Shown: positions 39,218 to 48,350, numbered from the stretch's first letter. The stretch is DNA of 64,000 bases from Bradyrhizobium sp. Arg816 (GCF_029989365.1 NZ_JAPRAQ010000004.1:372001-436000), one strand, 5' to 3'. Translations and numbers: made by a program. The notes: generated by a model from the letters alone, not told the origin.

Positions 39218-39260
39218 AAGTCAAGTCAATTGGTCGGGACCTCGAAAGGGAGCTGGTGTC

Positions 39261-39851
39261 ATGGCGCTCGGCGACGCAATCCTCGCATGCCTGACGGAAC
39301 GTCCGATGACGGGCTACGAGCTCGCCAAGACATTCGATTCCTCGATCGGCTTCTTCTGGAAAGCCGACCACCAGCAAATCTACCGCGAGCTCTCGAAGCT
39401 GCGCGACCGCGGCTTCATCCAGGGGCGCGAGGTCGTGCAATCGGGCAAGCCCAACAAACTGATTTATACGCTGACTCCCGAGGGCCGAACAGCGCTGCGG
39501 CACTGGGCCGCGCGGCCGAGCACACCGCCCTCGATCAAGGACGACCTGCTGGTGCGGCTGCACGCGCTCGACAGCATCGACATCGAGCCCATGCGCACCG
39601 ATCTGATGGCCCGGCTGGAGCACCACCGCGACCGGCACGAGAACTACGAACGGATTCTCAAGAAACGATTCCCGGACGGCTCGGCGTCGGGCGTGCTCGA
39701 CCTCGGCAATTTGCTGCTGCTTCAGCTCGGTGCCCGCCACGAGCAGATGGTGGCCGATTTCTGCGAAGAGGCGCTCCAGGCGCTATCGGCGATGAGCGGC
39801 AAGGGCACGGTCGTGCCGCTGGAGGACGGCAAGCGCGAGGGGAAAGGCTAG
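39261..39851 (+). CDS. PadR family transcriptional regulator
   Basis: The 196-residue protein has the PadR winged helix (ILACLTERPMTGYELAKTFDSSIGFFWKADHQQIYRELSKLRDRGFI, then GKPNKLIYTLTPEG). A C-terminal dimerisation helix pair follows (about 110-180, MARLEHHRDRHENYERIL). Length suits the PadR-s/Vir_act_alpha_C type. GGGAGC precedes the ATG. It is divergent from the beta-oxidation operon, so repression of that operon and of itself, relieved by an acyl-CoA or aromatic ligand, is inferred. Confidence 0.93.
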   Translation: MALGDAILACLTERPMTGYELAKTFDSSIGFFWKADHQQIYRELSKLRDRGFIQGREVVQSGKPNKLIYTLTPEGRTALRHWAARPSTPPSIKDDLLVRLHALDSIDIEPMRTDLMARLEHHRDRHENYERILKKRFPDGSASGVLDLGNLLLLQLGARHEQMVADFCEEALQALSAMSGKGTVVPLEDGKREGKG

Positions 39852-39864
39852 CTCGTCAGCGGCC

Positions 39865-40614
39865 CTAGTACTTCGTGACGACAGGCTTATCCCAGTTGAA
39901 CCGGACATTGACGCCGGCGCGGACGATGTCGTCCGTCAGCCTGACGTCGCGCGTGACGGCGCCGCTGATCGGCGGATCGACATATCGTTTGCTGCCAAAA
40001 TCGACGTGCACATATTCGAGCTTGAGGGTCACGGCGCCCCAGGTATCGACATAGGCCGCCCATTCACCACCGAGCCCGGCCGCCAGGCCGGTGCGGGTCT
40101 GGGAGCTGGTGACCTGCACCACTTGGTTGGACACGGTGACCTCGGTGCCGGCGAAGGCGATACCGGCCGTGCCATAGATCAGAAACTGATCGAGCGCGTA
40201 ACCGACACGGCCGCGGAACATATCGATCCATTTTTCCCGCGTGCCGCTCGTCACCCCGACATTGAAGGGCGGCAGATCCTGCACCTTGCCGTGCTGGTTG
40301 GTCCATGACGCGTCGTTCTCGAAGCCGAGCACGGTCTTTTCGATCTGGAAATCGCAGCCGAAGACTCCGCCCGCGACGGCAGCGCCGCTGAGATTGAAAG
40401 TCCCTGTGATCGTCGGCCCTGAGGCGTCGCCGACGCGCCGGACATGCTCGCTCTTGCCCCAGTTGCCGCCGCCCTGGATGCCGACATAGCAGCTGGTCCA
40501 ATTGTATCCCGCGGGCGCCGGCGCCTTCACCGCAGGCGCCGCCGCCGGGGCATCGGCGGCAACAGCATGCGATGCCAGTCCGGCCGCCATCGCGGCCACG
40601 AGCAACCTTTTCAT
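39865..40614 (-). CDS. Outer-membrane beta-barrel protein, Omp25/RopB-like
   Basis: The 249-residue protein starts with a signal peptide (MKRLLVAAMAAGLASHAVAADAP). It has the small-porin-like pattern of rhizobial OMPs: YNWTSCYVGIQGGGNWG, repeated aromatic/glycine strands (MFRGRVGYALDQFLIYGTAGIAFAGTEV), LKLEYVHVDFG, and a last strand ending DDIVRAGVNVRFNW. The final residues KPVVTKY extend past the usual terminal aromatic. The ATG at 40614 gives a proper signal peptide; the longer frame does not. Outer membrane; structural or adhesin-like role inferred. Confidence 0.85.
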   Translation of the reverse strand: MKRLLVAAMAAGLASHAVAADAPAAAPAVKAPAPAGYNWTSCYVGIQGGGNWGKSEHVRRVGDASGPTITGTFNLSGAAVAGGVFGCDFQIEKTVLGFENDASWTNQHGKVQDLPPFNVGVTSGTREKWIDMFRGRVGYALDQFLIYGTAGIAFAGTEVTVSNQVVQVTSSQTRTGLAAGLGGEWAAYVDTWGAVTLKLEYVHVDFGSKRYVDPPISGAVTRDVRLTDDIVRAGVNVRFNWDKPVVTKY

Positions 40615-40780
40615 GTCAGCCAACAATCCAGTCAGGCAAGAACCTGCCCGTGGATCGGGCCGTTCTCTATCCATTGAGACGTGCGGATCGGGCGAGTGGC
40701 GAAATCTTTGTCGGGGCGCGGCTTTGGGGCCGGTGCCTGGCGGCAAGCAGGTTCCCGGCGCCCAACTTTAAGACACCGTC

Positions 40781-40800
40781 AACGGGTTCCTTAACCCGTT
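40781..40800. promoter_or_regulatory. Perfect inverted repeat in divergent promoter region
   Basis: AACGGGTT-CCTT-AACCCGTT (8-bp arms) lies in the 318-base gap 40615-40932 between the outer-membrane protein gene and the PodJ-like gene. It could be an operator. I see no other structure or gene in the gap. Confidence 0.4.
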
Positions 40801-40932
40801 ATTTACCGTAACAGACAAAAGTCGGTTTTCGAGGCAGACGACCCGCGCCAAATCCGATTGTCTTTACAACCGGCACGCGTGGGGAGGCTGGAGGCGCCGG
40901 GTGGGGCGCCGGAGTCGGAACCGGACAGAGTC

Positions 40933-43900
40933 ATGAATTCGCGCGTATCGTGGAGTGTTGACGGCATCGATCCATCCGTCAGGGAGCGGGCCGAAGCTGC
41001 TGCGCGTCGCGCCGGCATGTCACTCAACGATTGGCTGAACTCCACACTCGGCGAGACCGCCCCGCCGAATTTTCGCGGACCTTACGATCAACGCCAAGAA
41101 CAACGCCAAGAACAGCGTCAAGAGCAGCGCCCGCAACAGATGCCGAGCCAGGAGAGCCGCGACGTCGCCGACATCCACCAGCGGCTCGACGCGATCACCC
41201 AGCAGATCGAACGGATTTCAAAGCCCGCGCCGCGCCAAGATGCTTCACGACAGGACGCGTCGCGGCCAGACGTCTCGCGCGAGCAGGGCGTCGCGCGCCA
41301 GCTCAACGACGCGATCTCGCGGCTTGATGCCCGGCTGTCGCAAATCTCAAAGCCGCAGCAGCCTCAGCGGCCGGCACCGGCTCCGGCACCCGTCGAGACG
41401 CGCCAGCGCCAGGCCGATATGGTCGAGCGCGCGGCCGCACAAGTCTATCGCAATTCACCTCCGTTGAGCCCGGCGTCGTTCGACGTTGCCGTCGCCGAGA
41501 TCACGGCCCGGCAGAGCGAGCTCGACGGCTTTGCGCCGCGACAGATGCCGCCCCGTGCCGCGCCGTCGATTGCACCGGCGGCAGCTCCTTTCGCGCCCCC
41601 GATGGCGCCGCCCGCGCCTGCCTACGCCCCGCCGCCCCCGCAGCCGGGGCCGGATTTCACGTCGCTCGAGCGCCATTTGCTCAAGATCACGAGCCAGATC
41701 GAGTCGCTCCAGCGACCTGACAACACCGAGCAGGCGATCAACGCGTTCCGCAGCGAGCTCGCCGAGATCCGCCACGCCATCACCGAGGCGATGCCGCGCC
41801 GCGCGATCGAATCGATCGAGAACGAGATCCGCTCGCTGCACCGTCGCATCGACGAGACCCGCTCGTCCGGGACGGACGGCCAGGTCCTGTCGGGCATCGA
41901 GCACGCGCTGTCCGAGATCAAGCAGGTGCTGCGCACGCTGACGCCGGCCGAGCAGCTCACCGGCTATGACGAGGCGATCCGCAACCTCGGCGCCAAGCTC
42001 GATCTGATCCTGCGCGCCAATGACGACCCGTCGACGGTGCGGCAGCTCGAAGGCGCGATCTCGGCGCTGCGCGGCATCGTCTCCAACGTCGCCTCCAACG
42101 AAGCCCTGGCGCGTCTTTCCGAAGACGTGCAGCTGCTGTCGTCCAAGGTCGACCAGGTCACCCGCTCGTCCGGCCCCAGCGACAGCTTTGCGGTGCTGGA
42201 GCAGCGCATCGCGGCGCTCACCGCCGCGCTGGAAACGCGCGAGCGGCCGGCGCCCACCGAGAGCAGCGAGCATCTCGAAGCCGCGATCCGTGCGCTGTCG
42301 GACCGTTTCGACCGCATGCAGGTCGGCAACGATTCCGCCTCGACCTTTGCGCATCTCGAACAGCGGGTCTCGTATCTGCTGGAGCGGATCGAGGCCGCCT
42401 CCGATCCGCGCAACGGCAATCTAAGCCGCGTCGAGGATGGACTGCACGACATCCTGCGGCATCTGGAGCGGCAGCAGGCGACCTATTCCGCCCTCGCCGA
42501 AAGCCGCAATTCGGCACCGTCTGCCGATTCCGGCATGGTCGATCTGGTCAAGCGCGAGCTCTCCGACATCCGCTTCAGCCAGGCCGAGACCAACCGCAGC
42601 ACCCAGGATTCGCTCGAGGCCGTGCACAGCGCGCTCGGCCATGTCGTCGATCGCCTCTCAATGATCGAGGGTGATCTGCGCGCGGTGCGCACGGCGCCGG
42701 CGGCACCCGCACCGCAGCCGATGCCCATGTCGACGTCCATGTCGATGCCGATGGCCGCGCCCATGGAGCCCGCGCCTGTCGCGCGCGAGCCGTGGCAGCA
42801 GCCACAGCAGCAGCCGAAATACGATCCGAAGCCGGAGCTGCAGAACCCGGCCGCCGCGCAACAGCCGCCACAGGGCGCTTTCGTTGCCGCGCCGCGCGAA
42901 TTCCATGCCGCCGCACCGGCCGCGCCGCCGCCGGTGCCAGCGGCACCGCCCGTTCCGCCGCGTGCGATCAGCGAGATCCTCGAGCCGCACACGGCGCCCG
43001 CGCGCGCCGCGCTCGCACCGGAATTGCCGCCGGACCATCCGCTCGAGCCGGGCACACGGCCGGGCGGCCGCGTCGCCACGCCGTCGGAGCGCATCGCCGC
43101 GTCCGAAAGCGCGATCAGCGAAATCCCCGCCGCGCCGAAAGAGCCGGTGTCGTCGTCGAGCTTCATCGCGGCCGCGCGCCGCGCCGCGCAGGCCGCCGTC
43201 GCGCAGCCGGAAAAGCCGGCCCGCGGCGCCAAGGCAAGTGCGAAGGCAGCCGCCAAGGCGGCCATCGCAGGCCGCGCCAAGGACAAGGGCCAGGAAGGCG
43301 GCTCGACCATCACCTCGAAGATCCGTTCGCTGCTGGTCGGCGCGAGCGTGGTCGTGATCGTGCTCGGCACGTTCAAGATGGCGATGAATCTGCTCGATGG
43401 GGGCGGTCCGCCGCCGTCACCGCAGGCGATGGAGAATTCGTCGCCCGCGCCCATGCCGCAGGCTCCGCCGCCGGTCGAGACCAAGCCCGCCACGCCCGAG
43501 CAGGTTACGCCGTCGATGACCTCGCCGACGCCGATCGGGAAGCAGTCGCTGAATAATCCCGCGCCGGCTCCCGTGGCAGGGGCGGGTGGCTCGGCTTCGG
43601 TCGAAATCCCGCCGGTCCCCGCGACGCCACCACCGCCTGCGGCGAGCAACGACATCACTGGCGCGCTGTCGGGCACGAGCCGCGCGAAGCTCGGCATGAT
43701 CCAGGTGCCGCCGAGCGAGAAGCTTCCTGACGGCATCGGCGGTCCGGTGCTGCGCACCGCCGCGATGAAGGGCGATGCGACCGCGGCCTACGAGATCGGC
43801 GTGCGCTTTGCCGAGGGCAAGGGCGTCGCTGCGAATTACGATGAAGCCGCCAAATGGTACGACCGCGCGGCGCAGGCCGGCGTGGTGCCCGCGACCTTCC

Positions 43901-44430
43901 GCCTCGGCACGCTCTACGAGAAGGGCCTCGGGGTGAAGAAGGACGCCGACATCGCCCGCCGCTACTACACGCAGGCCGCCGAGCGCGGCAACGCCAAGGC
44001 GATGCACAATCTCGCCGTGCTCGACGCCGACGGCGGCGGACGCGGCGCCAATTACAAGAGCGCGGCGCAGTGGTTCCGCAAGGCCGCCGATCGCGGCGTC
44101 GCCGACAGCCAGTTCAACCTCGGCATCCTCTATGCCCGCGGCATCGGCGTCGAACAGAACCTCGCCGAATCCTACAAATGGTTCACGCTTGCGGCCGGCC
44201 AGGGTGACGCGGATGCGTCCGGCAAGCGCGACGACGTCGCCAAGCGACTCGATCCGCAGTCGCTCGCCGCCGCCAAGCTCGCGATCCAGACGTTCAGCGC
44301 GGAGCCGCAGCCCGACGACGCCGTCAATGTCACGGCGCCCGCCGGCGGCTGGGACAGTGCGCCGCAGGCAAACGCAAAGCCCGCGCCGAAGCCGGTCGCG
44401 ACCAAGCGCTCGGCCTCGGCGGCGCACTAA
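40933..44430 (+). CDS. PodJ-like polar organelle/localisation protein with Sel1 repeats
   Basis: The 1165-residue protein starts with a short domain that often opens alphaproteobacterial PodJ-type proteins (WSVDGIDPSVRERAEAAARRAGMSLNDWLNSTL). Glutamine-rich and coiled-coil regions follow (about 50-590), then proline/alanine-rich linkers. One membrane span is at about 800-823 (LLVGASVVVIVLGTFKM), and a periplasmic part carries Sel1/TPR-like repeats (about 935-1090, AAYEIGVRFAEGKGVAANYDEAAKWYDRAA and similar). This layout is that of PodJ, which organises a cell pole in Caulobacter and Agrobacterium. ATG 40933 was preferred to the upstream TTG. A short in-frame 12-base tandem repeat encodes the QRQE run. 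Confidence 0.83.
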   Translation: MNSRVSWSVDGIDPSVRERAEAAARRAGMSLNDWLNSTLGETAPPNFRGPYDQRQEQRQEQRQEQRPQQMPSQESRDVADIHQRLDAITQQIERISKPAPRQDASRQDASRPDVSREQGVARQLNDAISRLDARLSQISKPQQPQRPAPAPAPVETRQRQADMVERAAAQVYRNSPPLSPASFDVAVAEITARQSELDGFAPRQMPPRAAPSIAPAAAPFAPPMAPPAPAYAPPPPQPGPDFTSLERHLLKITSQIESLQRPDNTEQAINAFRSELAEIRHAITEAMPRRAIESIENEIRSLHRRIDETRSSGTDGQVLSGIEHALSEIKQVLRTLTPAEQLTGYDEAIRNLGAKLDLILRANDDPSTVRQLEGAISALRGIVSNVASNEALARLSEDVQLLSSKVDQVTRSSGPSDSFAVLEQRIAALTAALETRERPAPTESSEHLEAAIRALSDRFDRMQVGNDSASTFAHLEQRVSYLLERIEAASDPRNGNLSRVEDGLHDILRHLERQQATYSALAESRNSAPSADSGMVDLVKRELSDIRFSQAETNRSTQDSLEAVHSALGHVVDRLSMIEGDLRAVRTAPAAPAPQPMPMSTSMSMPMAAPMEPAPVAREPWQQPQQQPKYDPKPELQNPAAAQQPPQGAFVAAPREFHAAAPAAPPPVPAAPPVPPRAISEILEPHTAPARAALAPELPPDHPLEPGTRPGGRVATPSERIAASESAISEIPAAPKEPVSSSSFIAAARRAAQAAVAQPEKPARGAKASAKAAAKAAIAGRAKDKGQEGGSTITSKIRSLLVGASVVVIVLGTFKMAMNLLDGGGPPPSPQAMENSSPAPMPQAPPPVETKPATPEQVTPSMTSPTPIGKQSLNNPAPAPVAGAGGSASVEIPPVPATPPPPAASNDITGALSGTSRAKLGMIQVPPSEKLPDGIGGPVLRTAAMKGDATAAYEIGVRFAEGKGVAANYDEAAKWYDRAAQAGVVPATFRLGTLYEKGLGVKKDADIARRYYTQAAERGNAKAMHNLAVLDADGGGRGANYKSAAQWFRKAADRGVADSQFNLGILYARGIGVEQNLAESYKWFTLAAGQGDADASGKRDDVAKRLDPQSLAAAKLAIQTFSAEPQPDDAVNVTAPAGGWDSAPQANAKPAPKPVATKRSASAAH

Positions 44431-44456
44431 ACAGTTTTGGTACGGACTTTCCTCTT

Positions 44457-44561
44457 GTCGTCGCCCGGCTTGACCGGGCGACCCAGTATTCCAGAGACGC
44501 CGGTTTGATGCGGAGAGGCTGCGGCGTACTGGATGCCCCGGTCAAGCCGGGGCATGACAGC
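44457..44561. repeat. REP-like palindromic element, family 4 (CCCGGCTTGACCGGG)
   Basis: Outer parts TCGTCGCCCGGCTTGACCGG and GCCCCGGTCAAGCCGGGGCA enclose CCAGTATTCCAG and GGCGTACTGGAT arms. A second copy is at 46471-46588. The gap 44431-44750 holds nothing else I can support. Confidence 0.85.
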
Positions 44562-44750
44562 GAAGCAAGTGGCGAAATCCCAGGCTCGCAGAGAAACAGC
44601 GACCTGATCCATCTTAGGCCGTTCACCACGCATCAAAATTCCTGATCCGCGTCCCCGCGAATTCCGCTATTGAGGGGCGCGGCAATCGTTCCGACCGTCC
44701 GGCGAGCATTTCCGCGCAATCGATCCATTTCGCCGGAGTGTGGTCCTTCG

Positions 44751-45668
44751 ATGCAGCTCTATCTCCCGATCGCCGATCTGCCGGTCAACATCTTCCTGGT
44801 GCTGGCGATGGGCGCGGCGGTCGGCTTCGTCTCCGGCATGTTCGGGATCGGCGGCGGCTTCCTGATGACGCCGCTTCTGATCTTCATCGGAATCACGCCG
44901 GCGGTCGCGGTCGCCTCCGTTGCGAGCCACATCGCGGCTTCCTCCTTTTCCGGCGCGCTCTCTTATTGGCGGCGGCGTGCGATCGACCCGGCGCTGGCGA
45001 GTGTGCTGTTATGCGGCGGCGTCACCGGCACGGCGCTCGGGGTGTGGACCTTCACGCAGCTTCGCGCGCTCGGCCAGCTCGATCTGATGATCGCGTTGTC
45101 CTACGTGGTGCTGCTCACCACGGTCGGCAGCCTGATGTTCTCCGAGGGCCTGCGCGCCCTGATGCGGACCCGTCGCGGCGCGGTGCCGCCACGGCGCACG
45201 CACAGCTGGATTCACGGCCTGCCGCTGAAAATGCGGTTCAAGCGCTCGAAGATCTACCTCTCGGTCATTCCCGTCGTGATCGTCGGCATCGTGATCGGTT
45301 TCATCGGCGCCATCATGGGCATCGGCGGCGGCTTCATCCTGGTGCCGATCATGATCTATCTGCTGCGGGTGCCGACCTCGACGGTGATCGGGACCTCGAT
45401 GGTTCTGACGCTGGTCACGATGCTGTTCGCGACCTTGCTGCATGCGGTGACCAATCACCTCGTCGACGCGGTGCTGGCGCTGATCCTGATGGTCGGCGGC
45501 GTCACCGGCGCGCAGTTCGGCGCCCGCGCCGGCCAGAAGATCCGCGGCGAGCAGCTGCGGCTGTTGCTGGGCCTGCTGATCCTTTCAGTCGGCGTCCGCT
45601 TCGCCATCGAGCTGGTGATCCGGCCCGAGGATCTCTTCACCATCCGTGAATTGGGAGTGAGCGGATGA
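44751..45668 (+). CDS. TauE/SafE family exporter
   Basis: The 305-residue protein has about eight membrane helices in two halves. Each half carries the family glycine motif: GMFGIGGGFLMTPLL (about residues 28-42) and AIMGIGGGFILVPIM. TauE/SafE proteins export sulfite or organosulfonates such as sulfoacetate. ATG 44751 was chosen because the membrane protein starts there; the upstream frame is open for 27 more codons. It overlaps the next gene by four bases. That pairing with a TIGR02186 protein is common in alphaproteobacteria and suggests a joint transport unit. Confidence 0.92.
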   Translation: MQLYLPIADLPVNIFLVLAMGAAVGFVSGMFGIGGGFLMTPLLIFIGITPAVAVASVASHIAASSFSGALSYWRRRAIDPALASVLLCGGVTGTALGVWTFTQLRALGQLDLMIALSYVVLLTTVGSLMFSEGLRALMRTRRGAVPPRRTHSWIHGLPLKMRFKRSKIYLSVIPVVIVGIVIGFIGAIMGIGGGFILVPIMIYLLRVPTSTVIGTSMVLTLVTMLFATLLHAVTNHLVDAVLALILMVGGVTGAQFGARAGQKIRGEQLRLLLGLLILSVGVRFAIELVIRPEDLFTIRELGVSG

Positions 45669-46435
45669 TGCGCGCAGCTCTCGCGATCCTTCTCGTCCTG
45701 CTGCTCGGCTCGGCCGCGCGTGCCGAGCGACTGATCGTGTCGGTCTCCAACCATCGCGTCACGGTGACGCCGAACTATTCCGGCGAGGAACTGGTGCTGT
45801 TCGGCTCGGTCGAGAAGGACGCCTCCACGCCCGCGGACCGCAAGAGCTACGATCTCGTCGTCACCGTGATGGGCCCGCGCGCCGACATGGTGACGCGGCG
45901 CAAGGAGCGCACCTTCGGGATCTGGATCAACACCGACTACCGGCAGTTCCTGGCGGTGCCGAGCTATCTCGCGCTGTTCGCCAACCGCCCCTTCGATGTC
46001 ATCACCTCGCCCGAGATCGCGCGGCGGCAGCAGATCGGGCTCAACAACGTGCTGCTAACCCAACGGGTCAGCGGCGACTATGCCGACGTGGTGCCGAACG
46101 ATGCGTTCCGCTCGGCCTTCATCCGCCTGCGAACCCAGAAAGGTCTCTACCGCGAGGACCCGAGCGCGGTGACGTTCCTGACCCCGACGCTGTTCCGTAC
46201 CGGCATTCCCCTGCCGGAGGAGGTGCCGATCGGCACCTATGAGGTGGAAATCAAGCTGTTCGCGAACGGCGCGTTGGTCACCAAGACCGAGACCGCGTTC
46301 GAGATCGTCAAGGTGGGCTTCGAGCAGTTCGTCGCGACGAGCGCGCGGCAGCACGGGCTGATCTATGGCCTCGCGACCGCCGCGATGGCGCTGATGACGG
46401 GGTGGATGGCGTCGATCGTGTTTCGGAAGGATTAG
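45665..46435 (+). CDS. TIGR02186 family membrane-anchored protein
   Basis: The 256-residue protein has a signal peptide (MRAALAILLVLLLGSAARA) and a beta-rich periplasmic domain (LIVSVSNHRVTVTPNYSGEELVLFGSVE, RRKERTFGIWINTD, VPIGTYEVEIKLFANG). One C-terminal membrane span follows (GLIYGLATAAMALMTGWMASIVF), ending in a short basic tail. This is the alphaproteobacterial family TIGR02186/PF09608, known next to TauE exporters. It probably assists the exporter from the periplasmic side. Its ATG overlaps the TauE stop (ATGA), so the two are translated together. Confidence 0.88.
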   Translation: MMRAALAILLVLLLGSAARAERLIVSVSNHRVTVTPNYSGEELVLFGSVEKDASTPADRKSYDLVVTVMGPRADMVTRRKERTFGIWINTDYRQFLAVPSYLALFANRPFDVITSPEIARRQQIGLNNVLLTQRVSGDYADVVPNDAFRSAFIRLRTQKGLYREDPSAVTFLTPTLFRTGIPLPEEVPIGTYEVEIKLFANGALVTKTETAFEIVKVGFEQFVATSARQHGLIYGLATAAMALMTGWMASIVFRKD

Positions 46436-46470
46436 CGTCCGTCATTGCGAGGAGCACCGCTCTCTCCTCC

Positions 46471-46588
46471 CGTCATCGCCCGGCTCGACCGGGCGATCCA
46501 GTATTCCAGAGGCCTTCGTCGAATAGCTCGCTCTCGCAACGACCGCCGCGGCGTACTGGATGCCCCGGTCAAGCCGGGGCATGACAGC
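46471..46588. repeat. REP-like palindromic element, family 4, second copy
   Basis: It shares CGTCATCGCCCGGCTCGACC, CCAGTATTCCAGAG, GGCGTACTGGATGCCCCGG and GCATGACAGC with the copy at 44457-44561. A fragment of family 2 (GTCATTGCGAGGAGC) precedes it. Confidence 0.85.
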
Positions 46589-46594
46589 TGAGCC

Positions 46595-47368
46595 TCACGG
46601 CGCCTCAACCACCGTCGGCACGCCCGGCACCAGCAATCGCAACCGGGTCCCGAAGCCGAGCACATCAAAGGTCTTGCGCAGATCCTCGCTGTTCTGGCGG
46701 AAATGCGCCCAGCCCTCGGTATGCACCGGCACGATCATCGCATCCGGAAAGGCGCGCGCGGTCTCGATGGTGTCGTTGGTGTCCATGGTGAGGTGGAACG
46801 GTCCGCGCGTTTGCGCGGCGCCGGCGAACGGCAGCACGACGCCGCATTTGAAGCGGCGCGCGACCTCGGCGACGCCGTCGAACCAGGTGGTGTCGCCGCT
46901 GATATAGACGTCGCTCGTGTCCGTCCGGCTCGAGGACACCACGAAGCCGATGACGTCGCCCGACAGCGGCTCGATGCCGGCCGGGCCGTGGCGCGCCGGT
47001 GTCGCGGTGATCGTCAGCGTGTTGCCGTCACGGTCCTTCAGATGCGAGGTCGCCCAGGGCGCGAGGCCCTCGACATGGCCGCCGAGACGTTTTGCGCCGG
47101 CCTCGGTCGTCAGCACGCGCTTTGCGTGCTTGAGATACGCGCGGCCGGAATTGTCGAGATTGTCCGAGTGCTGGTCGTGGCTGAGCAGGACGGCATCGAT
47201 CGGGCCGATCGCGTCGGCCTTCATCGCGGGACCAATGGTCTTCTCCAGCGTCACATGCGGCAGCTGGTAGGCGCCGGGCGCATCGAAGGTCGGATCAGTG
47301 AGCAGGCGAAAGCCGTCGATCTCGATCAGCGCGGTAGGGCCGCCGATCAGGGTGATGGAAATGGGCAT
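46595..47368 (-). CDS. MBL-fold metallo-hydrolase with variant metal motif
   Basis: The 257-residue protein has the metallo-beta-lactamase fold as in UlaG-like hydrolases: SITLIGGPTALIEIDGFRLLTDPTF at the start, DAVLLSHDQHSDNLD in place of HxHxDH, TPARHGP, ISGDTTWFDG and a late VPVHTEGWAHF. The usual second motif histidine and the DH pair are replaced (H-D-Q-H-S-D-N), so metal binding may differ from classical members. The substrate is unknown; lactone- or phosphoester-like compounds are typical of the group. It starts 13 bases after the stop of the EamA pseudogene and was probably co-transcribed with it. Confidence 0.85.
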   Translation of the reverse strand: MPISITLIGGPTALIEIDGFRLLTDPTFDAPGAYQLPHVTLEKTIGPAMKADAIGPIDAVLLSHDQHSDNLDNSGRAYLKHAKRVLTTEAGAKRLGGHVEGLAPWATSHLKDRDGNTLTITATPARHGPAGIEPLSGDVIGFVVSSSRTDTSDVYISGDTTWFDGVAEVARRFKCGVVLPFAGAAQTRGPFHLTMDTNDTIETARAFPDAMIVPVHTEGWAHFRQNSEDLRKTFDVLGFGTRLRLLVPGVPTVVEAP

Positions 47369-47381
47369 CAGAAAGCTCCTC

Positions 47382-48279
47382 TTACGCGACGGGCTTTGCG
47401 GGGCGCGTCACCAGGTAAATTCCGAGCGCGACCGGGATGATGCCGAGCAGGTCGCGGGCCTCGACATGCTCGCCGAGCACGATGTAGGCGAACAGCATGC
47501 CGAGCGGCGGCATCAGGAAATGATAGGCGCTCGCAGCCGTTGCGCCACACACTTTCAGGCCAGTAGGCGAGGATCGAGCCGCCGAGCACGAGGAAGGCGA
47601 AGGCGCCGACCAGGCCCGGGGTGAAATCGATCGCGTGCACGTCGGCGAAGGTGAACGCGACCGGCGTCAGCACGATGCCGGCGGCGAGGTTCTGCACGCC
47701 ATTGCCGATCCACAGGCTTCCCTTCGGCGCGAGCAGCTTGAACAGAATCGTGCCGGCGACGATGGAGGCGAGCGAGGCCAGCGTGAAGACGATGCCGTGC
47801 AGGGAGTCGGTACCGACCGACAGGCGATGCCAGACGATCAGGGTCACGCCGATGATGCCGAGCAGGAGACCGCCCGCCTTGCGCCAGCTCATGCCTTCGC
47901 CAAGCAGCAATGCGGCGAGCGCCGCCGTGAATACCGGATTTGCCGAGACGATCAGGCCGCCGAGGCCGGCGGAGACTGATTGCAGGCCGGTGTAGCCGAG
48001 CCCGAGATAGAGTGCGTTGTTGGCGATGCCGAGCACGGCGAAGATCGTGGCATCGCGCCAGGACAATGACCAGCCATCACCGCGGATCAGCGTCGCACCG
48101 AGGATCAAAATGCCGGCGAGCGAGAAGCGCGCGGCGAGCAGGATCAGCGGCGGGCAATGGGTGACGCCGATCTTGCCGGCGACGAAGGCATAGCTCCAGA
48201 GCAGGCAAAACAGCCCGATGGCGAGCGGCAGCGTGTTGAACCGGCTGCGGGGGACGGACATCGAGGGGGCGAGGGACAT
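47382..48279 (-). pseudogene. EamA/DMT-family exporter, frameshifted
   Basis: From ATG 48279 the frame encodes eight typical EamA membrane segments (LPLAIGLFCLLWSYAFVAGKIG, FSLAGILILGATLIRG, GLGGLIVSANPVFTAALAALLLGE, and so on) up to GGSILAYW near 47562. There it runs into unrelated arginine-rich sequence. In another frame, from about 47558, the expected end continues intact: LKVCGATAASAYHFLMPPL, ..YIVLGEHVEARDLLGIIPVALG and a TAA at 47382-47384. So one indel breaks the gene. By comparison with the family, a short deletion near 47558-47563 is likely (about 14 bases). Divergent LysR gene upstream. Confidence 0.85.
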
Positions 48280-48324
48280 GAGGGCATTCTCCTGAGCCTT
48301 CGATCTAGGGAGCCGGCTTGTCAT

Positions 48325-48350
48325 TTGGAAATTAAATGATTAACTTCCAA
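48325..48350. promoter_or_regulatory. LysR operator candidate
   Basis: A 26-base palindrome TTGGAAATTAA-ATGA-TTAACTTCCAA (10 of 11 pairs) lies between the EamA pseudogene and the divergent lysR gene. It is AT-rich in a GC-rich region and ends 28 bases before the chosen lysR start. Size and form suit a LysR-type recognition site. Confidence 0.65.
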
